Below, one piece after another: positions 45,475-55,368 of a stretch of 64,000 nt of DNA. Under the pieces are notes generated by a model. That model saw only the letters and a list, made by a program, of their open reading frames with translations, had not been told where the DNA came from and made no database searches. Source of the DNA: Acidocella sp. (lineage in GTDB: Bacteria; Pseudomonadota; Alphaproteobacteria; Acetobacterales; Acetobacteraceae). The position numbers and the translations under genes are program-made. Location: contig DAIDEE010000007.1 of the NCBI GenBank assembly GCA_027308685.1, positions 124,001 through 188,000 on the forward strand, written 5' to 3'. The number at the start of each line of letters is the position of its first letter. Position 1 is the stretch's first letter.

Positions 45475-45812
45475 GTCGGCCATGAGGCCAGGTCCGCCAG
45501 CCGTGATGATAGAGTGCAATTCCGTCACGCTGACCCCAACATGCGCCAGCGCGATGCGTAAATCGTCCTCTCAATTATAAATAAGGGGCTGACTCATGTT
45601 TGAGGTCGAATTGCGGGCGACTCAACCTCAAACCATCAGGCTCAAGCACCAGCGCCTACTATGTCCCGAGTCCGCCGGTTGTTTTTGTTTTTTGCCGTGC
45701 TGTTGATGCGTGGCATGGCGCTTGTGCGCCCTCTGGAACCGGCTAAACGCCCAGCCAGCCATGTCACTATTGCCTAGCTGCCTTTTAATCACCTCAAACC
45801 CCCTCATCATGC

Positions 45813-45841
45813 TTGACTTGGGGGTGGGTCACTCTTAAGGA
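45813..45841 (+). promoter_or_regulatory. Candidate sigma-70 promoter of the str operon
   Basis: TTGACT (45813-45818) and TAAGGA (45836-45841) are spaced by 17 bases. The -35 matches well and the -10 poorly. It would give a leader of about 200 bases before rpsL. Confidence 0.35.
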
Positions 45842-45955
45842 AAGCGCTCTCGCGGTTCCGGTGCTTTTCGGGTCCCGGTTTGTTCTTAATATCTGGCGCG
45901 TGCGGCGCCGTCCTCTGATTTTCAGGGTGCTAAGGCCGCGTGTTGGAGAAGAATT

Positions 45956-45998
45956 CCGTAAGGTGAGCTATGTTGCTCGCCTTGCGGTTATTTATTTT
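45956..45998 (+). terminator. Terminator-like hairpin in the rpsL leader (attenuator candidate)
   Basis: CCGTAAGGTGAGC pairs with GCTCGCCTTGCGG (13 pairs with two G-U) around a six-base loop, followed at once by TTATTTATTTT. The upstream GCTAAGG (about 45929-45935) could compete for the right arm. It ends about 57 bases before the rpsL ATG. Confidence 0.6.
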
Positions 45999-46054
45999 GA
46001 GCAAACCAGGCCAAAAATTGCTTCGGCCCCGTGACACACGAACAGGATTGATAG

Positions 46055-46426
46055 ATGCCGACGATTAATCAGTTGATTGCCAAAGGCCGTGAACCGGCAA
46101 CCAAGCGCAATAAGGTGCCGGCCCTTGAAGGCTGCCCGCAAAAGCGCGGTGTTTGCACGCGTGTGTATACCACCACACCAAAGAAGCCGAACTCCGCTTT
46201 GCGTAAGGTTGCCAAAGTGCGCCTGACCAACGGCTTTGAGGTCGTGAGCTATATTCCGGGTGAAGGCCATAACTTGCAGGAGCACTCTGTGGTGCTGATC
46301 CGCGGCGGCCGTGTGAAAGATTTGCCAGGCGTTCGTTACCACATCCTGCGCGGTGTGCTCGATACGCAGGGTCTGCCGAAGCGTCGTAAGCGCCGTTCGC
46401 TCTACGGCGCGAAGCGGCCGAAGTAA
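46055..46426 (+). CDS. rpsL: 30S ribosomal protein S12
   Basis: S12 sits at the decoding centre. The 123 residues contain [17 protein letters not shown] and [14 protein letters not shown], with the Lys residues whose change gives streptomycin resistance in other bacteria, so the sequence is of the sensitive type. An AGGA site precedes the ATG. rpsG starts 13 bases after the stop. A structured leader lies upstream. Confidence 0.98.
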   Translation: MPTINQLIAKGREPATKRNKVPALEGCPQKRGVCTRVYTTTPKKPNSALRKVAKVRLTNGFEVVSYIPGEGHNLQEHSVVLIRGGRVKDLPGVRYHILRGVLDTQGLPKRRKRRSLYGAKRPK

Positions 46427-46439
46427 GAGGAACAGGGAT

Positions 46440-46916
46440 ATGAGCAGACGTCGTCGCGCGGTAAAACGCGAAGTTCTCCCGGACGCCAAGTTCGGTGATA
46501 TCGTTATCAGCCGTTTCATGAACGTGTTGATGTATGATGGCAAAAAATCCGCCGCCGAAGGTATCGTTTACGGTGCGCTCGATGTGTTGAAAAAGCGCGG
46601 CGGGGCGAATGCCGACCCGGTACGCTTGTTCCACGAAGCGCTTGATAACGTGAAGCCGGCGATTGAAGTTCGGTCGCGCCGCGTTGGTGGTGCCACCTAC
46701 CAGGTGCCGGTTGAAGTCCGCACTGAGCGCCGCCAGGCGCTGGCCATCCGCTGGATTATCGATAGCGCCCGCAAACGCGGTGAGCACACGATGGAAGAGC
46801 GGCTTTCAAACGAGTTGCAGGATGCGGTGAATAATCGCGGGTCTGCCGTCAAGAAACGCGAAGACACCCATCGGATGGCCGAGGCAAATAAAGCCTTCAG
46901 TCATTATCGCTGGTAA
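46440..46916 (+). CDS. rpsG: 30S ribosomal protein S7
   Basis: S7 nucleates assembly of the 30S head. The 158-residue protein opens [20 protein letters not shown] and includes [20 protein letters not shown] and the C-terminal [12 protein letters not shown]. The ATG at 46440, with AACAGGG upstream, replaces the track start inside rpsL. In the classic str operon fusA comes next; here tuf follows 37 bases downstream. Confidence 0.97.
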   Translation: MSRRRRAVKREVLPDAKFGDIVISRFMNVLMYDGKKSAAEGIVYGALDVLKKRGGANADPVRLFHEALDNVKPAIEVRSRRVGGATYQVPVEVRTERRQALAIRWIIDSARKRGEHTMEERLSNELQDAVNNRGSAVKKREDTHRMAEANKAFSHYRW

Positions 46917-46953
46917 CATCCACTTTTAGTTTAGCCCGTACGGAGCAAGTCAC

Positions 46954-48141
46954 ATGGCAAAAGCAAAATTTGAGCGGAATAAGCCGCACGTAAACATCGG
47001 CACCATCGGTCACGTTGACCATGGTAAAACCTCCCTGACCGCCGCCATCACCAAGGTGCTGGCAAAGTCCGGCGGCGCTACCTTCACAGCCTACGACATG
47101 ATCGACAAGGCTCCGGAAGAACGCGCTCGCGGCATCACCATCTCGACCGCCCATGTTGAGTACGAGACCGCCAACCGCCATTACGCCCACGTCGATTGCC
47201 CCGGCCACGCCGATTATGTGAAAAACATGATCACCGGTGCCGCCCAGATGGACGGCGCAATCCTGGTTGTTTCCGCTGCTGACGGCCCGATGCCGCAGAC
47301 TCGTGAGCACATCCTGCTGGCCCGCCAGGTTGGCGTGCCGTCGCTGGTGGTGTTCCTGAACAAGATGGATTTGGCTGACCCCGATCTGGTCGAGCTGGTG
47401 GAAATGGAAGTGCGCGAACTTCTCTCCAAGTATGGCTTTGATGGCGACAATATCCCCATCATCAAGGGTTCGGCTGTGGCCGCCCTTGAAGACAAGACAC
47501 CGGAAATTGGCGAGCAGGCTGTGCTGGCTCTGATGGCCGCGGTTGACGAATATATTCCGCAGCCGGCCCGCGCGAAGGACAAGCCGTTCCTGATGCCGGT
47601 TGAAGACGTGTTCTCAATCTCTGGTCGTGGTACTGTTGCTACCGGTCGTGTGGAGCGCGGTATCATCAAGGTTGGTGAAGAAGTTGAAGTTGTTGGCCTG
47701 CGCGCCACCACCAAGACCATCGTCACCGGCGTTGAAATGTTCCGCAAGCTGCTCGACCAGGGTGAAGCCGGCGATAACATTGGCGCGTTGCTGCGCGGTA
47801 CCAAGCGTGAAGACATCGAGCGCGGCCAGGTTCTGGCAGCCCCGGGTTCAATCACCCCGCACACCAAGTTCCATGCTCAGGCCTATATTCTGACCAAGGA
47901 AGAGGGTGGCCGTCATACGCCGTTCTTCACCAACTATCGTCCGCAGTTCTATTTCCGCACCACGGACGTCACCGGCATCGTGACTTTGGAAGCTGGTACG
48001 GAAATGGTGATGCCAGGTGATAACGTCGCAATCGACGTTGATCTCATCGCCCCGATCGCTATGGATGAAGGCTTGCGTTTCGCTATCCGCGAAGGTGGCC
48101 GGACCGTTGGTTCGGGCGTTGTTGCCAAGGTCACTAAGTAA
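46954..48141 (+). CDS. tuf: Elongation factor Tu
   Basis: EF-Tu delivers aminoacyl-tRNA to the ribosome. The 395 residues hold GHVDHGKTS (G1), RGITIS (G2), DCPGHADY (G3), NKMDLAD (G4) and the conserved [14 protein letters not shown] in domain 2. Length is normal. It directly follows rpsG, without fusA. The 3' part (from about 47590) uses more GGT/CGT/GTT codons than the 5' part. Many proteobacteria have a second tuf copy; none is in this window. Confidence 0.98.
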   Translation: MAKAKFERNKPHVNIGTIGHVDHGKTSLTAAITKVLAKSGGATFTAYDMIDKAPEERARGITISTAHVEYETANRHYAHVDCPGHADYVKNMITGAAQMDGAILVVSAADGPMPQTREHILLARQVGVPSLVVFLNKMDLADPDLVELVEMEVRELLSKYGFDGDNIPIIKGSAVAALEDKTPEIGEQAVLALMAAVDEYIPQPARAKDKPFLMPVEDVFSISGRGTVATGRVERGIIKVGEEVEVVGLRATTKTIVTGVEMFRKLLDQGEAGDNIGALLRGTKREDIERGQVLAAPGSITPHTKFHAQAYILTKEEGGRHTPFFTNYRPQFYFRTTDVTGIVTLEAGTEMVMPGDNVAIDVDLIAPIAMDEGLRFAIREGGRTVGSGVVAKVTK

Positions 48142-48170
48142 AATTCGGCCCCCAGGAGCGTAAGTTTACT

Positions 48171-48479
48171 ATGGATAACCAAAACATCCGCATTCGCTTA
48201 AAAGCGTATGACCACCGCGTGCTGGATAACAGCACGAAGGACATCGTGAACACGGCGAAGCGTACGGGCGCACAAGTACGGGGGCCGATTCCGCTGCCGA
48301 CACATATCGAACGGTTCACTGTGAACCGTTCGCCACATGTGGACAAAAAGAGCCGCGAGCAGTTCGAAATTCGGACTCATCGTCGTTTGCTAGATATCGT
48401 TGACCCGACACCACAAACTGTGGACGCGCTGATGAAGCTCGATCTCGCAGCCGGTGTCGAAGTCGAAATCAAGATCTGA
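48171..48479 (+). CDS. rpsJ: 30S ribosomal protein S10
   Basis: S10 (NusE) is a 30S head protein that also binds NusB in antitermination. The 102 residues show [43 protein letters not shown] and the family end [19 protein letters not shown]. It starts 29 bases after tuf and opens the S10 gene block. There is no separate S10 leader of the E. coli type in this short space. Confidence 0.98.
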   Translation: MDNQNIRIRLKAYDHRVLDNSTKDIVNTAKRTGAQVRGPIPLPTHIERFTVNRSPHVDKKSREQFEIRTHRRLLDIVDPTPQTVDALMKLDLAAGVEVEIKI

Positions 48480-48493
48480 GACCAGGTGGAATT

Positions 48494-49168
48494 ATGCGTA
48501 CCGGTGTGATTGCAAAGAAGCTGGGTATGACCCGGCTATTTAAAGAGGACGGCACCCACGTGCCGGTGACAGTTCTGCACCTTGATGAGGTTCGGGTTGT
48601 TGCCACACGCACAGTGGAGACCGATGGCTATACTGCGGTGCAACTCGGTTATGGCAAAGCCAAGCCGAAGAATGTGAGCAAGCCGCAGAAGGGCCATTTT
48701 GCGAAAGCGAAGGTTGAGCCGTCAAAGAAGCTCGTTGAATTCCGCGTGGCGCCTGACGCCGTGCTGGAGCCCGGCGTGCAGATCTCACCGTCGCATTTTA
48801 CGGTTGGTCAGTTTGTTGACGTTGCTGGCATTACCAAAGGTAAGGGCTTTCAGGGCGGTATGAAGCGCTGGAACTTTGCCGGCCTCGAAGCCAGCCATGG
48901 TGTCTCTGTCAGCCATCGTAGCTTGGGATCTACCGGTAACCGTCAGGACCCGGGTAAGACCTTCAAGAATAAAAAAATGCCAGGACATTTGGGCCAGGAG
49001 CGTATTACCACGCTGAACCTGACTGTCGCGGCGATCGACGAAGCCCGTAACCTTGTGATGGTTCACGGTGCTGTCCCGGGTTCAAAAGGCGATTATGTGA
49101 CCTTGCGGGATGCGATCAAGCGCGCCCGCCCGGCTGACGCCGCCTACCCAGCCGGCTTGAAAGGCTGA
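48494..49168 (+). CDS. rplC: 50S ribosomal protein L3
   Basis: L3 is an early-assembly 23S rRNA binding protein reaching toward the peptidyl transferase centre. The 224 residues include [13 protein letters not shown] at the start, [44 protein letters not shown] and [14 protein letters not shown]. Fourteen bases separate it from rpsJ, with AGGTGGA before the ATG. rplD follows after five bases. Confidence 0.98.
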   Translation: MRTGVIAKKLGMTRLFKEDGTHVPVTVLHLDEVRVVATRTVETDGYTAVQLGYGKAKPKNVSKPQKGHFAKAKVEPSKKLVEFRVAPDAVLEPGVQISPSHFTVGQFVDVAGITKGKGFQGGMKRWNFAGLEASHGVSVSHRSLGSTGNRQDPGKTFKNKKMPGHLGQERITTLNLTVAAIDEARNLVMVHGAVPGSKGDYVTLRDAIKRARPADAAYPAGLKG

Positions 49169-49173
49169 TTGAT

Positions 49174-49788
49174 ATGAAATTCGATATTTACGATTTTGAT
49201 GCCAAGGCAGCCGGTTCGACCGACTTGCCGGAAGACATCTTTGGTATCGCACCCCGGAAGGATGTGATGGCCCGCGTGGTGCATTGGCAATTGTCCAAGC
49301 GCCGGTCTGGTAATCATAAAACCAAGGGCATGGGCGAAGTTTCGGGCACGACCCGCAAACCGTTCAAGCAAAAAGGTACCGGTAATGCTCGTCAGGGCTC
49401 GTTGCGCGCGCCGCAGTTCCGCACCGGTGGTGTTGTGCATGGTCCGGTCGTTCGTGACCATGGCTATTCGTTGAACAAAAAAGTACGCCGTCTGGGTTTG
49501 CTTTCGGCGCTGAGCCAGAAAGCAGCGGACGGCAAACTGGTCATTCTCGATGCCGTGGCGTCGATGGACAAAACCAAGGATGTGGCAGCACGCGTCAAAA
49601 AATTCGGTTGGTCATCGGCGTTGATCGTTGATGCCGCTGTTGACCAGAAGTTTCTGATCGCCAGCCGCAACGTGCACGGCTTGGATATTCTGCCGGTCAT
49701 CGGTGCGAATGTTTATGACATTCTTCAGCACGATATTCTGGTGATCACCAAGGCCGGCATTGATGGCTTGAAGGAGCGCCTGGCATGA
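49174..49788 (+). CDS. rplD: 50S ribosomal protein L4
   Basis: L4 lines the exit tunnel; in E. coli it also represses the S10 operon. The 204 residues contain [28 protein letters not shown], the extended tunnel loop where macrolide-resistance changes occur elsewhere, then [20 protein letters not shown]. The stop overlaps the rplW start by four bases (ATGA). Confidence 0.97.
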   Translation: MKFDIYDFDAKAAGSTDLPEDIFGIAPRKDVMARVVHWQLSKRRSGNHKTKGMGEVSGTTRKPFKQKGTGNARQGSLRAPQFRTGGVVHGPVVRDHGYSLNKKVRRLGLLSALSQKAADGKLVILDAVASMDKTKDVAARVKKFGWSSALIVDAAVDQKFLIASRNVHGLDILPVIGANVYDILQHDILVITKAGIDGLKERLA

Positions 49789-50111
49789 GCACTATCGCAA
49801 CCAAGGCTTCGACCATGTCGAAGGAACGGATGTATCAGGTAATCCGAGCACCTCTGATTACCGAAAAAGCGACGTTGCTCTCGGAAAAGAACCAGTTTGT
49901 GTTCAAGGTTTCCGATGATGCGACCAAGCCGGAGATCAAAATTGCGATCGAGGCTTTGTTCAAAGTTAAAGTAACCGCTGTGAACACGCTGATCACAAAG
50001 GGCAAAACCAAGCGGTTCAAGGGCCGCCCTGGTGTCCGCTCCGACGTGAAAAAAGCGTTCGTGACTTTGGCCGAAGGCCAGAGCATCGATTTCACAACCG
50101 GTCTGGCGTAA
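49785..50111 (+). CDS. rplW: 50S ribosomal protein L23
   Basis: L23 lies at the exit tunnel and docks trigger factor and SRP. The 108 residues show [26 protein letters not shown] and [24 protein letters not shown]. The ATG at 49785 overlaps the rplD stop, but internal ATGs at codons 11 and 16 could also serve, since the family usually starts close to the YQVIRAP segment. Confidence 0.95.
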   Translation: MSTIATKASTMSKERMYQVIRAPLITEKATLLSEKNQFVFKVSDDATKPEIKIAIEALFKVKVTAVNTLITKGKTKRFKGRPGVRSDVKKAFVTLAEGQSIDFTTGLA

Positions 50112-50126
50112 GGCGGGACTAGATAA

Positions 50127-50960
50127 ATGGCATTAAAACATTTCAATCCAGTGACGGCCAGCCTTCGCGGCACCGTTCTGATCGACCGCAGCGAACTCTG
50201 GAAGGGCAAGCCTGTTAAGGGCTTAACCGAAGGCAAGCATTCGTCTGGTGGTCGCAATAATCATGGTCGTATCACCAGCCGGTTTCGTGGCGGTGGACAC
50301 AAGCAGGCTTATCGTATCGTCGACTTCAAGCGCCGTAAGTACGATGTTGCCGCGACGGTTGAACGTCTGGAATATGATCCAAACCGCACTGCGTTCATTG
50401 CGCTGATCAAGTATGCCGACGGTGAATTGGCTTATATTTTGGCGCCACAGCGTTTGAAGGTTGGCGACCCGGTCATCTCGGGTTCACGGGTCGATATCAA
50501 GCCCGGCAATGCAATGCCGCTCTCAGCCATCCCGGTTGGTACCATCATTCACAATATCGAATTGAAGGTTGGCGCCGGCGGTAAAATGGCACGTTCGGCT
50601 GGCACATTCGCCCAACTGGTTGGTAAGGATCAGGGTTATGCCCAGATCAAGCTGATGTCCGGCGAGCTTCGTATCGTGCGTTCAGAATGCATGGCCAGCA
50701 TCGGGGCTGTTTCCAATGCTGATCATCAAAATGAGCAGATTGGTAAAGCCGGCCGTAGCCGTTGGTTGGGCCGCAAGCCTCATCAACGCGGTGTTGTGAT
50801 GAACCCAGTCGACCATCCACATGGTGGTGGTGAGGGTCGTACCTCTGGTGGCCGTCATCCGGTTACGCCATGGGGCAAGCCGACCAAGGGTTATAAAACG
50901 CGTACCAATAAACGTACGGATGATCTTATCATCCGCCGCGCTAAGAGCGGGAAGGGCTGA
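50127..50960 (+). CDS. rplB: 50S ribosomal protein L2
   Basis: L2 helps form the peptidyl transferase centre. The 277 residues include [13 protein letters not shown] at the start, [35 protein letters not shown] and the C-terminal [20 protein letters not shown] with the conserved His. Length is standard. It starts 15 bases after rplW and rpsS follows after three bases. Confidence 0.98.
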   Translation: MALKHFNPVTASLRGTVLIDRSELWKGKPVKGLTEGKHSSGGRNNHGRITSRFRGGGHKQAYRIVDFKRRKYDVAATVERLEYDPNRTAFIALIKYADGELAYILAPQRLKVGDPVISGSRVDIKPGNAMPLSAIPVGTIIHNIELKVGAGGKMARSAGTFAQLVGKDQGYAQIKLMSGELRIVRSECMASIGAVSNADHQNEQIGKAGRSRWLGRKPHQRGVVMNPVDHPHGGGEGRTSGGRHPVTPWGKPTKGYKTRTNKRTDDLIIRRAKSGKG

Positions 50961-50963
50961 TAG

Positions 50964-51242
50964 ATGTCACGTTCTGTATGGAAAGGCCCGTTTGTTGACG
51001 GGTATATGTTGGCAAAGGCCGAGACCTCTCGCGCCTCGGGCCGCAACGAGATCATCAAGATCTGGTCGCGTCGCTCGACCATTCTGCCGCAATTCGTTGG
51101 CCTTACCTTTGGCGTTTACAACGGCAAGAAGTTTCTGCCGGTTCAGGTAAACGAAAACATGGTTGGCCATAAATTTGGTGAATTCTCGCCGACCCGTACT
51201 TTCCCGGGACATTCGGCCGACAAGAAAGCGAAGCGGGGCTAA
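50964..51242 (+). CDS. rpsS: 30S ribosomal protein S19
   Basis: S19 lies in the 30S head and contacts S13. The 92 residues begin [15 protein letters not shown] and contain [25 protein letters not shown] and [20 protein letters not shown]. The gene is three bases from rplB and is followed directly by rplV. Confidence 0.98.
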   Translation: MSRSVWKGPFVDGYMLAKAETSRASGRNEIIKIWSRRSTILPQFVGLTFGVYNGKKFLPVQVNENMVGHKFGEFSPTRTFPGHSADKKAKRG

Positions 51243-51243
51243 T

Positions 51244-51702
51244 ATGAGCAAGCCGAATTTCCCGCGCACGTTGGCAGATAGCGAAGCCCAGGCCATCACG
51301 CGCAACATGCGCTGCAGCCCGCGCAAGCTAAACCTCGTCGCCCAATCCATTCGTAACATGCCGGCTGGTAAAGCGGTTGCTGATCTTACCTTCAGCAAGC
51401 GTCGTATCGCCCAGCAGGTCAAGAAGACCCTTGAGAGCGCGATTGCCAACGCTGAGAATAATCATCAGCTCGATGTTGACAAGCTTGTCGTGAAAATTGC
51501 TGAAGTGGGCCGTGGTATTGTCATGCGCCGCTTCCATGCGCGTGGCCGCGGCCGTTCCGCCCAGATCGAAAAATGGTTCAGCCATTTGAAGATCGTGGTG
51601 GCCGAGCGTGAACCGGCTGAAAGACCGCGCCGCGATACCAAGCCTGGCCATTCCAAGGGTTCCGTGAAGCCCGCAACTCAGACCGCTGTGGAGACCGCAT
51701 AA
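51244..51702 (+). CDS. rplV: 50S ribosomal protein L22
   Basis: L22 lines the exit tunnel. The 152-residue protein contains the N-terminal [20 protein letters not shown] and the tunnel beta-hairpin region ([19 protein letters not shown]). It has an extended C-terminal tail ([20 protein letters not shown]) of about 30 residues past the usual end, as in other alphaproteobacteria. The ATG at 51244 follows GGGG at the rpsS stop. Confidence 0.96.
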   Translation: MSKPNFPRTLADSEAQAITRNMRCSPRKLNLVAQSIRNMPAGKAVADLTFSKRRIAQQVKKTLESAIANAENNHQLDVDKLVVKIAEVGRGIVMRRFHARGRGRSAQIEKWFSHLKIVVAEREPAERPRRDTKPGHSKGSVKPATQTAVETA

Positions 51703-51703
51703 T

Positions 51704-52381
51704 ATGGGTCACAAGATTAATCCGATCGGTATGCGCCTTGGCATTACCCGTACCTGGGACAGCCGTTGGTATGCTGGCAAAGACTACGCCAAGCTGCTGC
51801 ATGACGATATCAAACTTCGTGCCCATTTGCGCAGCAAGCTCTCGCAGGCTGGCGTATCTAAAGTGGTCATCGAACGCCCGGCCAAAAAGCCACGTGTGAC
51901 CATCTATGCTGCACGCCCTGGTGTGGTGATCGGTAAGAAGGGTCAGGATATCGACACCCTGCGCAAGGAATTGTCGGTGATGGCGAAGGCCGAGGTTTCC
52001 TTGAACATCATGGAAATCCGCAAGCCGGAAATCGACGCGACCTTGGTTGCCGAAAACATTGCCCAGCAGCTTGAACGCCGCGTGGCGTTCCGTCGTGCCA
52101 TGAAGCGCGCGGTGCAGTCTGCCATGCGTTTGGGCGCCCAGGGCATTCGTATCAATTGCGGCGGCCGTCTCGGCGGCGCTGAAATTGCCCGGATGGAATG
52201 GTACCGTGAAGGCCGCGTGCCTTTGCACACTCTGCGTGCCGACATCGATTACGGTGTTGCCACTGCAAAAACCACTTATGGCACGTGCGGCGTGAAAGTA
52301 TGGATCTTCAAGGGCGAAATTCTCGTTCAGGATCCGTTGGCGCAGGATAAGCGCGCTGCCGAACAAGCCCCGCAGCGCTGA
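51704..52381 (+). CDS. rpsC: 30S ribosomal protein S3
   Basis: S3 shapes the mRNA entry tunnel. The 225 residues show [21 protein letters not shown], the KH domain ([20 protein letters not shown]) and [20 protein letters not shown]. The C-terminal [20 protein letters not shown] is normal. It starts one base after the rplV stop. Confidence 0.98.
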   Translation: MGHKINPIGMRLGITRTWDSRWYAGKDYAKLLHDDIKLRAHLRSKLSQAGVSKVVIERPAKKPRVTIYAARPGVVIGKKGQDIDTLRKELSVMAKAEVSLNIMEIRKPEIDATLVAENIAQQLERRVAFRRAMKRAVQSAMRLGAQGIRINCGGRLGGAEIARMEWYREGRVPLHTLRADIDYGVATAKTTYGTCGVKVWIFKGEILVQDPLAQDKRAAEQAPQR

Positions 52382-52394
52382 GGAATAATTAGCT

Positions 52395-52811
52395 ATGATG
52401 TCCCCCAAGCGTACGAAGTTTCGTAAAGCCCACAAGGGCCGTATCCACGGTCTGGCCAAGGGCAACACGCAGCTTAATTTTGGCGCCTTCGGCCTGAAGG
52501 CTCTGGAGCCAGAGCGGATTACCGCTCGTCAGATCGAATCGGCGCGTCGTGCGATTACCCGCGCCATGAAGCGTGCCGGCCGCGTGTGGATCCGGATTTT
52601 CCCGGATCTGCCAGTTTCTACCAAGCCTGCTGAAGTCCGTATGGGCTCCGGTAAAGGCAGCCCGGAATTCTGGGTGGCCCGCGTGCATCCTGGCCGCATC
52701 GTGTTTGAGATCGATGGCGTTGCCGAGCCGCTGGCTCGTGAAGCTTTGGCATTGGGTGCCGCGAAATTGCCGATCAGGACCAAGTTCGTAACCCGGATTG
52801 GAGACGCGTAA
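52395..52811 (+). CDS. rplP: 50S ribosomal protein L16
   Basis: L16 organises the A-site region of the 50S subunit. The 138 residues begin [16 protein letters not shown], matching the family N-terminus [11 protein letters not shown] in register, and contain the [16 protein letters not shown] segment near the middle. The start at 52395 is preferred over the next ATG for that reason. rpmC begins one base after its stop. Confidence 0.97.
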   Translation: MMSPKRTKFRKAHKGRIHGLAKGNTQLNFGAFGLKALEPERITARQIESARRAITRAMKRAGRVWIRIFPDLPVSTKPAEVRMGSGKGSPEFWVARVHPGRIVFEIDGVAEPLAREALALGAAKLPIRTKFVTRIGDA

Positions 52812-52812
52812 T

Positions 52813-53019
52813 ATGACGGTTGCAAGCGATATCCGCGCCAAGACGCCGGATGAACTCTCAACGATGCTGCTGGATTTGCGCAAGGAGCAGTTTAACCTGC
52901 GGTTCCAGCGTGCCACTGGCCAGCAGGAAAATACCAGCCGCGTGAAAGCGGTGCGGCGCGATATTGCGCGGGTTAAGACAATTCTGGCTGAGCGCACCCG
53001 CGCCGCAGCTAAGGTTTAA
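52813..53019 (+). CDS. rpmC: 50S ribosomal protein L29
   Basis: L29 is a small coiled-coil protein at the exit tunnel rim that contacts trigger factor. The 68 residues show [40 protein letters not shown] and [15 protein letters not shown]. The ATG at 52813 gives the normal length; the track start at 52798 lies inside rplP. Confidence 0.95.
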   Translation: MTVASDIRAKTPDELSTMLLDLRKEQFNLRFQRATGQQENTSRVKAVRRDIARVKTILAERTRAAAKV

Positions 53020-53028
53020 GAGGGTACT

Positions 53029-53292
53029 ATGCCGAAACGTGTTCTGACCGGACGGGTTGTGAGCGACAAAATGGACAAGACGATCACCGTCTTGGTCGAA
53101 CGTCGTATCATGCACCCTTTGTATAAAAAATTCATTCGCCGCTCGAAGAAATATGCGGCGCATGACGAGGCCAACACTTGCGTTGAAGGTGACCTGGTTC
53201 GCATTGAAGAATGCGCCCCGATCTCCAAGCGTAAGACTTGGATCGTGACTGAGCGCAATGGTGCGGCTCTCTCAGAAGGAGCCAAAGCATGA
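53029..53292 (+). CDS. rpsQ: 30S ribosomal protein S17
   Basis: S17 is an OB-fold protein of the 30S body. The 87 residues contain [38 protein letters not shown] and the end [11 protein letters not shown]. An AGGG site precedes the ATG. It overlaps rplN by four bases. Confidence 0.97.
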   Translation: MPKRVLTGRVVSDKMDKTITVLVERRIMHPLYKKFIRRSKKYAAHDEANTCVEGDLVRIEECAPISKRKTWIVTERNGAALSEGAKA

Positions 53293-53657
53293 TTATCGTT
53301 GAATCAAACCTTGACGTTGCGGACAACTCTGGCGCTCGCCGCGTGCAGTGCATCAAGGTGCTCGGCGGCTCCAAGCGCAAAACCGCGTCGGTCGGTGATG
53401 TGATCGTAGTTGCCGTGCAGGATGCGATTCCGCGCGGTAAGGTGAAGAAGGGCGACGTGCATCAGGCTGTTGTTGTGCGCACCGCGTTCCCGGTTCGTCG
53501 CGCTGATGGCAGTGCTATCCGTTTTGACCGTAACGCTGCCGTGCTGTTGAACAAGCAGGGCGAGCCGATCGGTACCCGTATTTTTGGGCCGGTGGTTCGT
53601 GAACTTCGCGCCAAGAAGTTCATGAAAATCATCAGCCTGGCGCCGGAGGTGCTGTAA
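53289..53657 (+). CDS. rplN: 50S ribosomal protein L14
   Basis: L14 is at the subunit interface. The 122 residues are close to the family consensus, with [47 protein letters not shown] and [13 protein letters not shown]. It overlaps rpsQ by four bases and lies one base before rplX. Confidence 0.98.
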   Translation: MIIVESNLDVADNSGARRVQCIKVLGGSKRKTASVGDVIVVAVQDAIPRGKVKKGDVHQAVVVRTAFPVRRADGSAIRFDRNAAVLLNKQGEPIGTRIFGPVVRELRAKKFMKIISLAPEVL

Positions 53658-53658
53658 T

Positions 53659-53979
53659 ATGGCGGCTCGTATTAAAAAAGGTGACACGGTTGTCGTGATC
53701 TCCGGTTCATCTAAGGGCAGCCGTGGCGAAGTGCTGCGGGTGATCCCGAAGGAAGACCGCGCTGTTGTGCAAGGCGTTGCCATTGCCAAGCGTCACACCA
53801 AGGCCAAGGGCGTTGGTCAGCCGGGCGGGATTGTGGAGCGCGAAGCCGCTGTGCATTTGTCCAACCTGGCTTTGATCGACCCGTCCACCAATAAGGCAAC
53901 CCGCATTGGGTTCCGTATTCTGGACGATGGCCGCAAAATTCGCGTCGCTCGCAAGAGCGGCACCGCGATTGATGGCTGA
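53659..53979 (+). CDS. rplX: 50S ribosomal protein L24
   Basis: L24 starts 50S assembly. The 106 residues include the KOW motif ([22 protein letters not shown]), [21 protein letters not shown] and [19 protein letters not shown]. Length and start are standard. rplE follows after ten bases with a GAGGAGG site. Confidence 0.97.
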   Translation: MAARIKKGDTVVVISGSSKGSRGEVLRVIPKEDRAVVQGVAIAKRHTKAKGVGQPGGIVEREAAVHLSNLALIDPSTNKATRIGFRILDDGRKIRVARKSGTAIDG

Positions 53980-53989
53980 GGAGGCCGCA

Positions 53990-54550
53990 ATGACTGAAAC
54001 AAAAATCCTGCCGCGTATGCAAGTGCACTACCGTGAGGTTGTGCGGGCGCAGATGCAAAAGGAGTTCAATTATACGAACACTTTTGAAGTGCCGAGCTTG
54101 GAAAAGATCGTCATTAACATGGGTGTCGGTGAAGCTGCGGCTGACCAGAAAAAGCTGGACGTGGCAGTTGCTGAACTGACCCTCATCGCGGGCCAGAAGC
54201 CGGTTAAGACCATATCCAAGAAAGCGATCGCCGGGTTCAAAATCCGCGCTGGTCTGCCGATTGGTTGTAAGGTCACGCTTCGCAAGTCCAAGATGTATGA
54301 ATTCCTGGATCGTTTGGTCACCATTGCGCTGCCGCGCGTGCGTGACTTCCGCGGGATTCCGACCGGCAAGGGCTTTGATGGTCGTGGCAATTTTGCCATG
54401 GGTTTGAAAGAGCAGATTATCTTCCCGGAAATCGTGTACGACAAGGTCGACGCGATTCGTGGGATGGACATCATTTTCGTGACGACCGCGAAAACCGATG
54501 CCGAGGCTAAGGCGTTACTAAAAGGCTTTAATCTGCCGTTTGCCAAGTAA
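53990..54550 (+). CDS. rplE: 50S ribosomal protein L5
   Basis: L5 binds 5S rRNA. The 186-residue protein contains [48 protein letters not shown] and [22 protein letters not shown]. The ATG at 53990 replaces the track start, which lies inside rplX. An 85-base gap with a hairpin follows before rpsN, larger than other gaps in this block. Confidence 0.97.
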   Translation: MTETKILPRMQVHYREVVRAQMQKEFNYTNTFEVPSLEKIVINMGVGEAAADQKKLDVAVAELTLIAGQKPVKTISKKAIAGFKIRAGLPIGCKVTLRKSKMYEFLDRLVTIALPRVRDFRGIPTGKGFDGRGNFAMGLKEQIIFPEIVYDKVDAIRGMDIIFVTTAKTDAEAKALLKGFNLPFAK

Positions 54551-54586
54551 GGCAAGCATAGATTGAATTCTTCGTTTTTAGATTTT

Positions 54587-54609
54587 TGGAAAACGGCTGG
54601 GTGTTTCCA
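54587..54609 (+). promoter_or_regulatory. Hairpin in the rplE-rpsN gap
   Basis: TGGAAA-a-C pairs with GTTTCCA around an eight-base loop, with one bulged A. It lies upstream of the rpsN SD (CGGAGGGG). In E. coli S8 regulates the spc operon near this place; any such role here is speculative. Confidence 0.35.
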
Positions 54610-54635
54610 GCAGGTTCCGGAGGGGTTGCAGAACA

Positions 54636-54941
54636 ATGGCTAAGACATCGCAGGTCAACAGGAATGCGAAGCGTGAGCGGATGTCCGCTCGCGACAAGAC
54701 AAAGCGGGCAACATTGAAGGGTGTGATCATGGATCGCACGCTGCCAGTGGAAGATCGTTTTGAGGCAAGCATCAAGCTGGCCGAACTGCCGCGCAATGGC
54801 GCGAAGGTTCGTGTGCGCTTGCGTTGCGAGCTTACTGGCCGTTCGCGCGGTAACTACCGTAAATTCAAACTGTGCCGTATCGCGTTCCGCGATCTGGCCA
54901 GCGCTGGGCAGATCCCTGGCGTTGTAAAAGCTAGCTGGTAA
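54636..54941 (+). CDS. rpsN: 30S ribosomal protein S14 (zinc-free form)
   Basis: S14 is in the 30S head. The 101-residue protein is the long, zinc-free type: it lacks the CxxC pair of the short form and has [20 protein letters not shown], then the conserved C-terminal [21 protein letters not shown] good CGGAGGGG site precedes the ATG. rpsH follows after 15 bases. Confidence 0.97.
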   Translation: MAKTSQVNRNAKRERMSARDKTKRATLKGVIMDRTLPVEDRFEASIKLAELPRNGAKVRVRLRCELTGRSRGNYRKFKLCRIAFRDLASAGQIPGVVKASW

Positions 54942-54956
54942 GGAAAGGGCGCAAAA

Positions 54957-55355
54957 ATGTCGATGTCCGATCCGTTGGGTGACATGCTCACCCGTATTCG
55001 TAATGCGCAACATGCGCGTTTGACCATGTGCGTTGCACCTGCCTCAAACCTGCGCGCCAATGTGCTTGATGTGTTGAAGCGTGAGGGTTTCATTCGTGGG
55101 TTCTCCCGCGAGGAACTACGCCCGGGCATTTCGCAATTGCGTATCGAGCTGAAATACAGCGAAGGTCAGCCGGTGATTAAGGAAATCAACCGTGTCTCTC
55201 GCCCAGGCCGCCGGGTATATTCCAAAATCAAGGAATTGCCGCGCGTCTATTCAGGTTTAGGTGTTTCCATCCTCTCCACGCCGCGTGGCGTGATGAGTGA
55301 TGTTGAAGCCCGCGCTGCCAATGTTGGCGGCGAAGTTCTCTGCCGCGTCTTCTAA
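54957..55355 (+). CDS. rpsH: 30S ribosomal protein S8
   Basis: S8 nucleates the 30S central domain and in E. coli represses the spc operon. The 132 residues begin [20 protein letters not shown] and end with [26 protein letters not shown]-type sequence. The start at 54957 matches the family MSMQDP N-terminus. rplF follows after 13 bases. Confidence 0.97.
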   Translation: MSMSDPLGDMLTRIRNAQHARLTMCVAPASNLRANVLDVLKREGFIRGFSREELRPGISQLRIELKYSEGQPVIKEINRVSRPGRRVYSKIKELPRVYSGLGVSILSTPRGVMSDVEARAANVGGEVLCRVF

Positions 55356-55368
55356 GGGAGGATCAGAC

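Larger units (their letters stand above)
45475..46054 (+). other. 580-base non-coding region ahead of rpsL
   Basis: I find no gene I can support. It contains an inverted repeat GTTTGAGGT...ACCTCAAAC (45598-45633), GGCGC-4-GCGCC (45717-45730), a possible promoter at 45813-45841, and a hairpin with a U-rich tail at 45956-45998. A 38-codon ORF at 45661-45777 with a hydrophobic N-terminus lacks an SD site and is not called. Confidence 0.5.

Noticed and set aside
45661-45777. 38-codon plus-strand ORF with a hydrophobic N-terminus
   Set aside because: It looks a little like a signal peptide, but it has no SD and no clear neighbour support; not enough to call a gene.
45628-45810. 60-codon minus-strand ORF in the rpsL upstream region
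   Set aside because: It has no SD, a biased His/Gln/Lys composition and no recognisable family.
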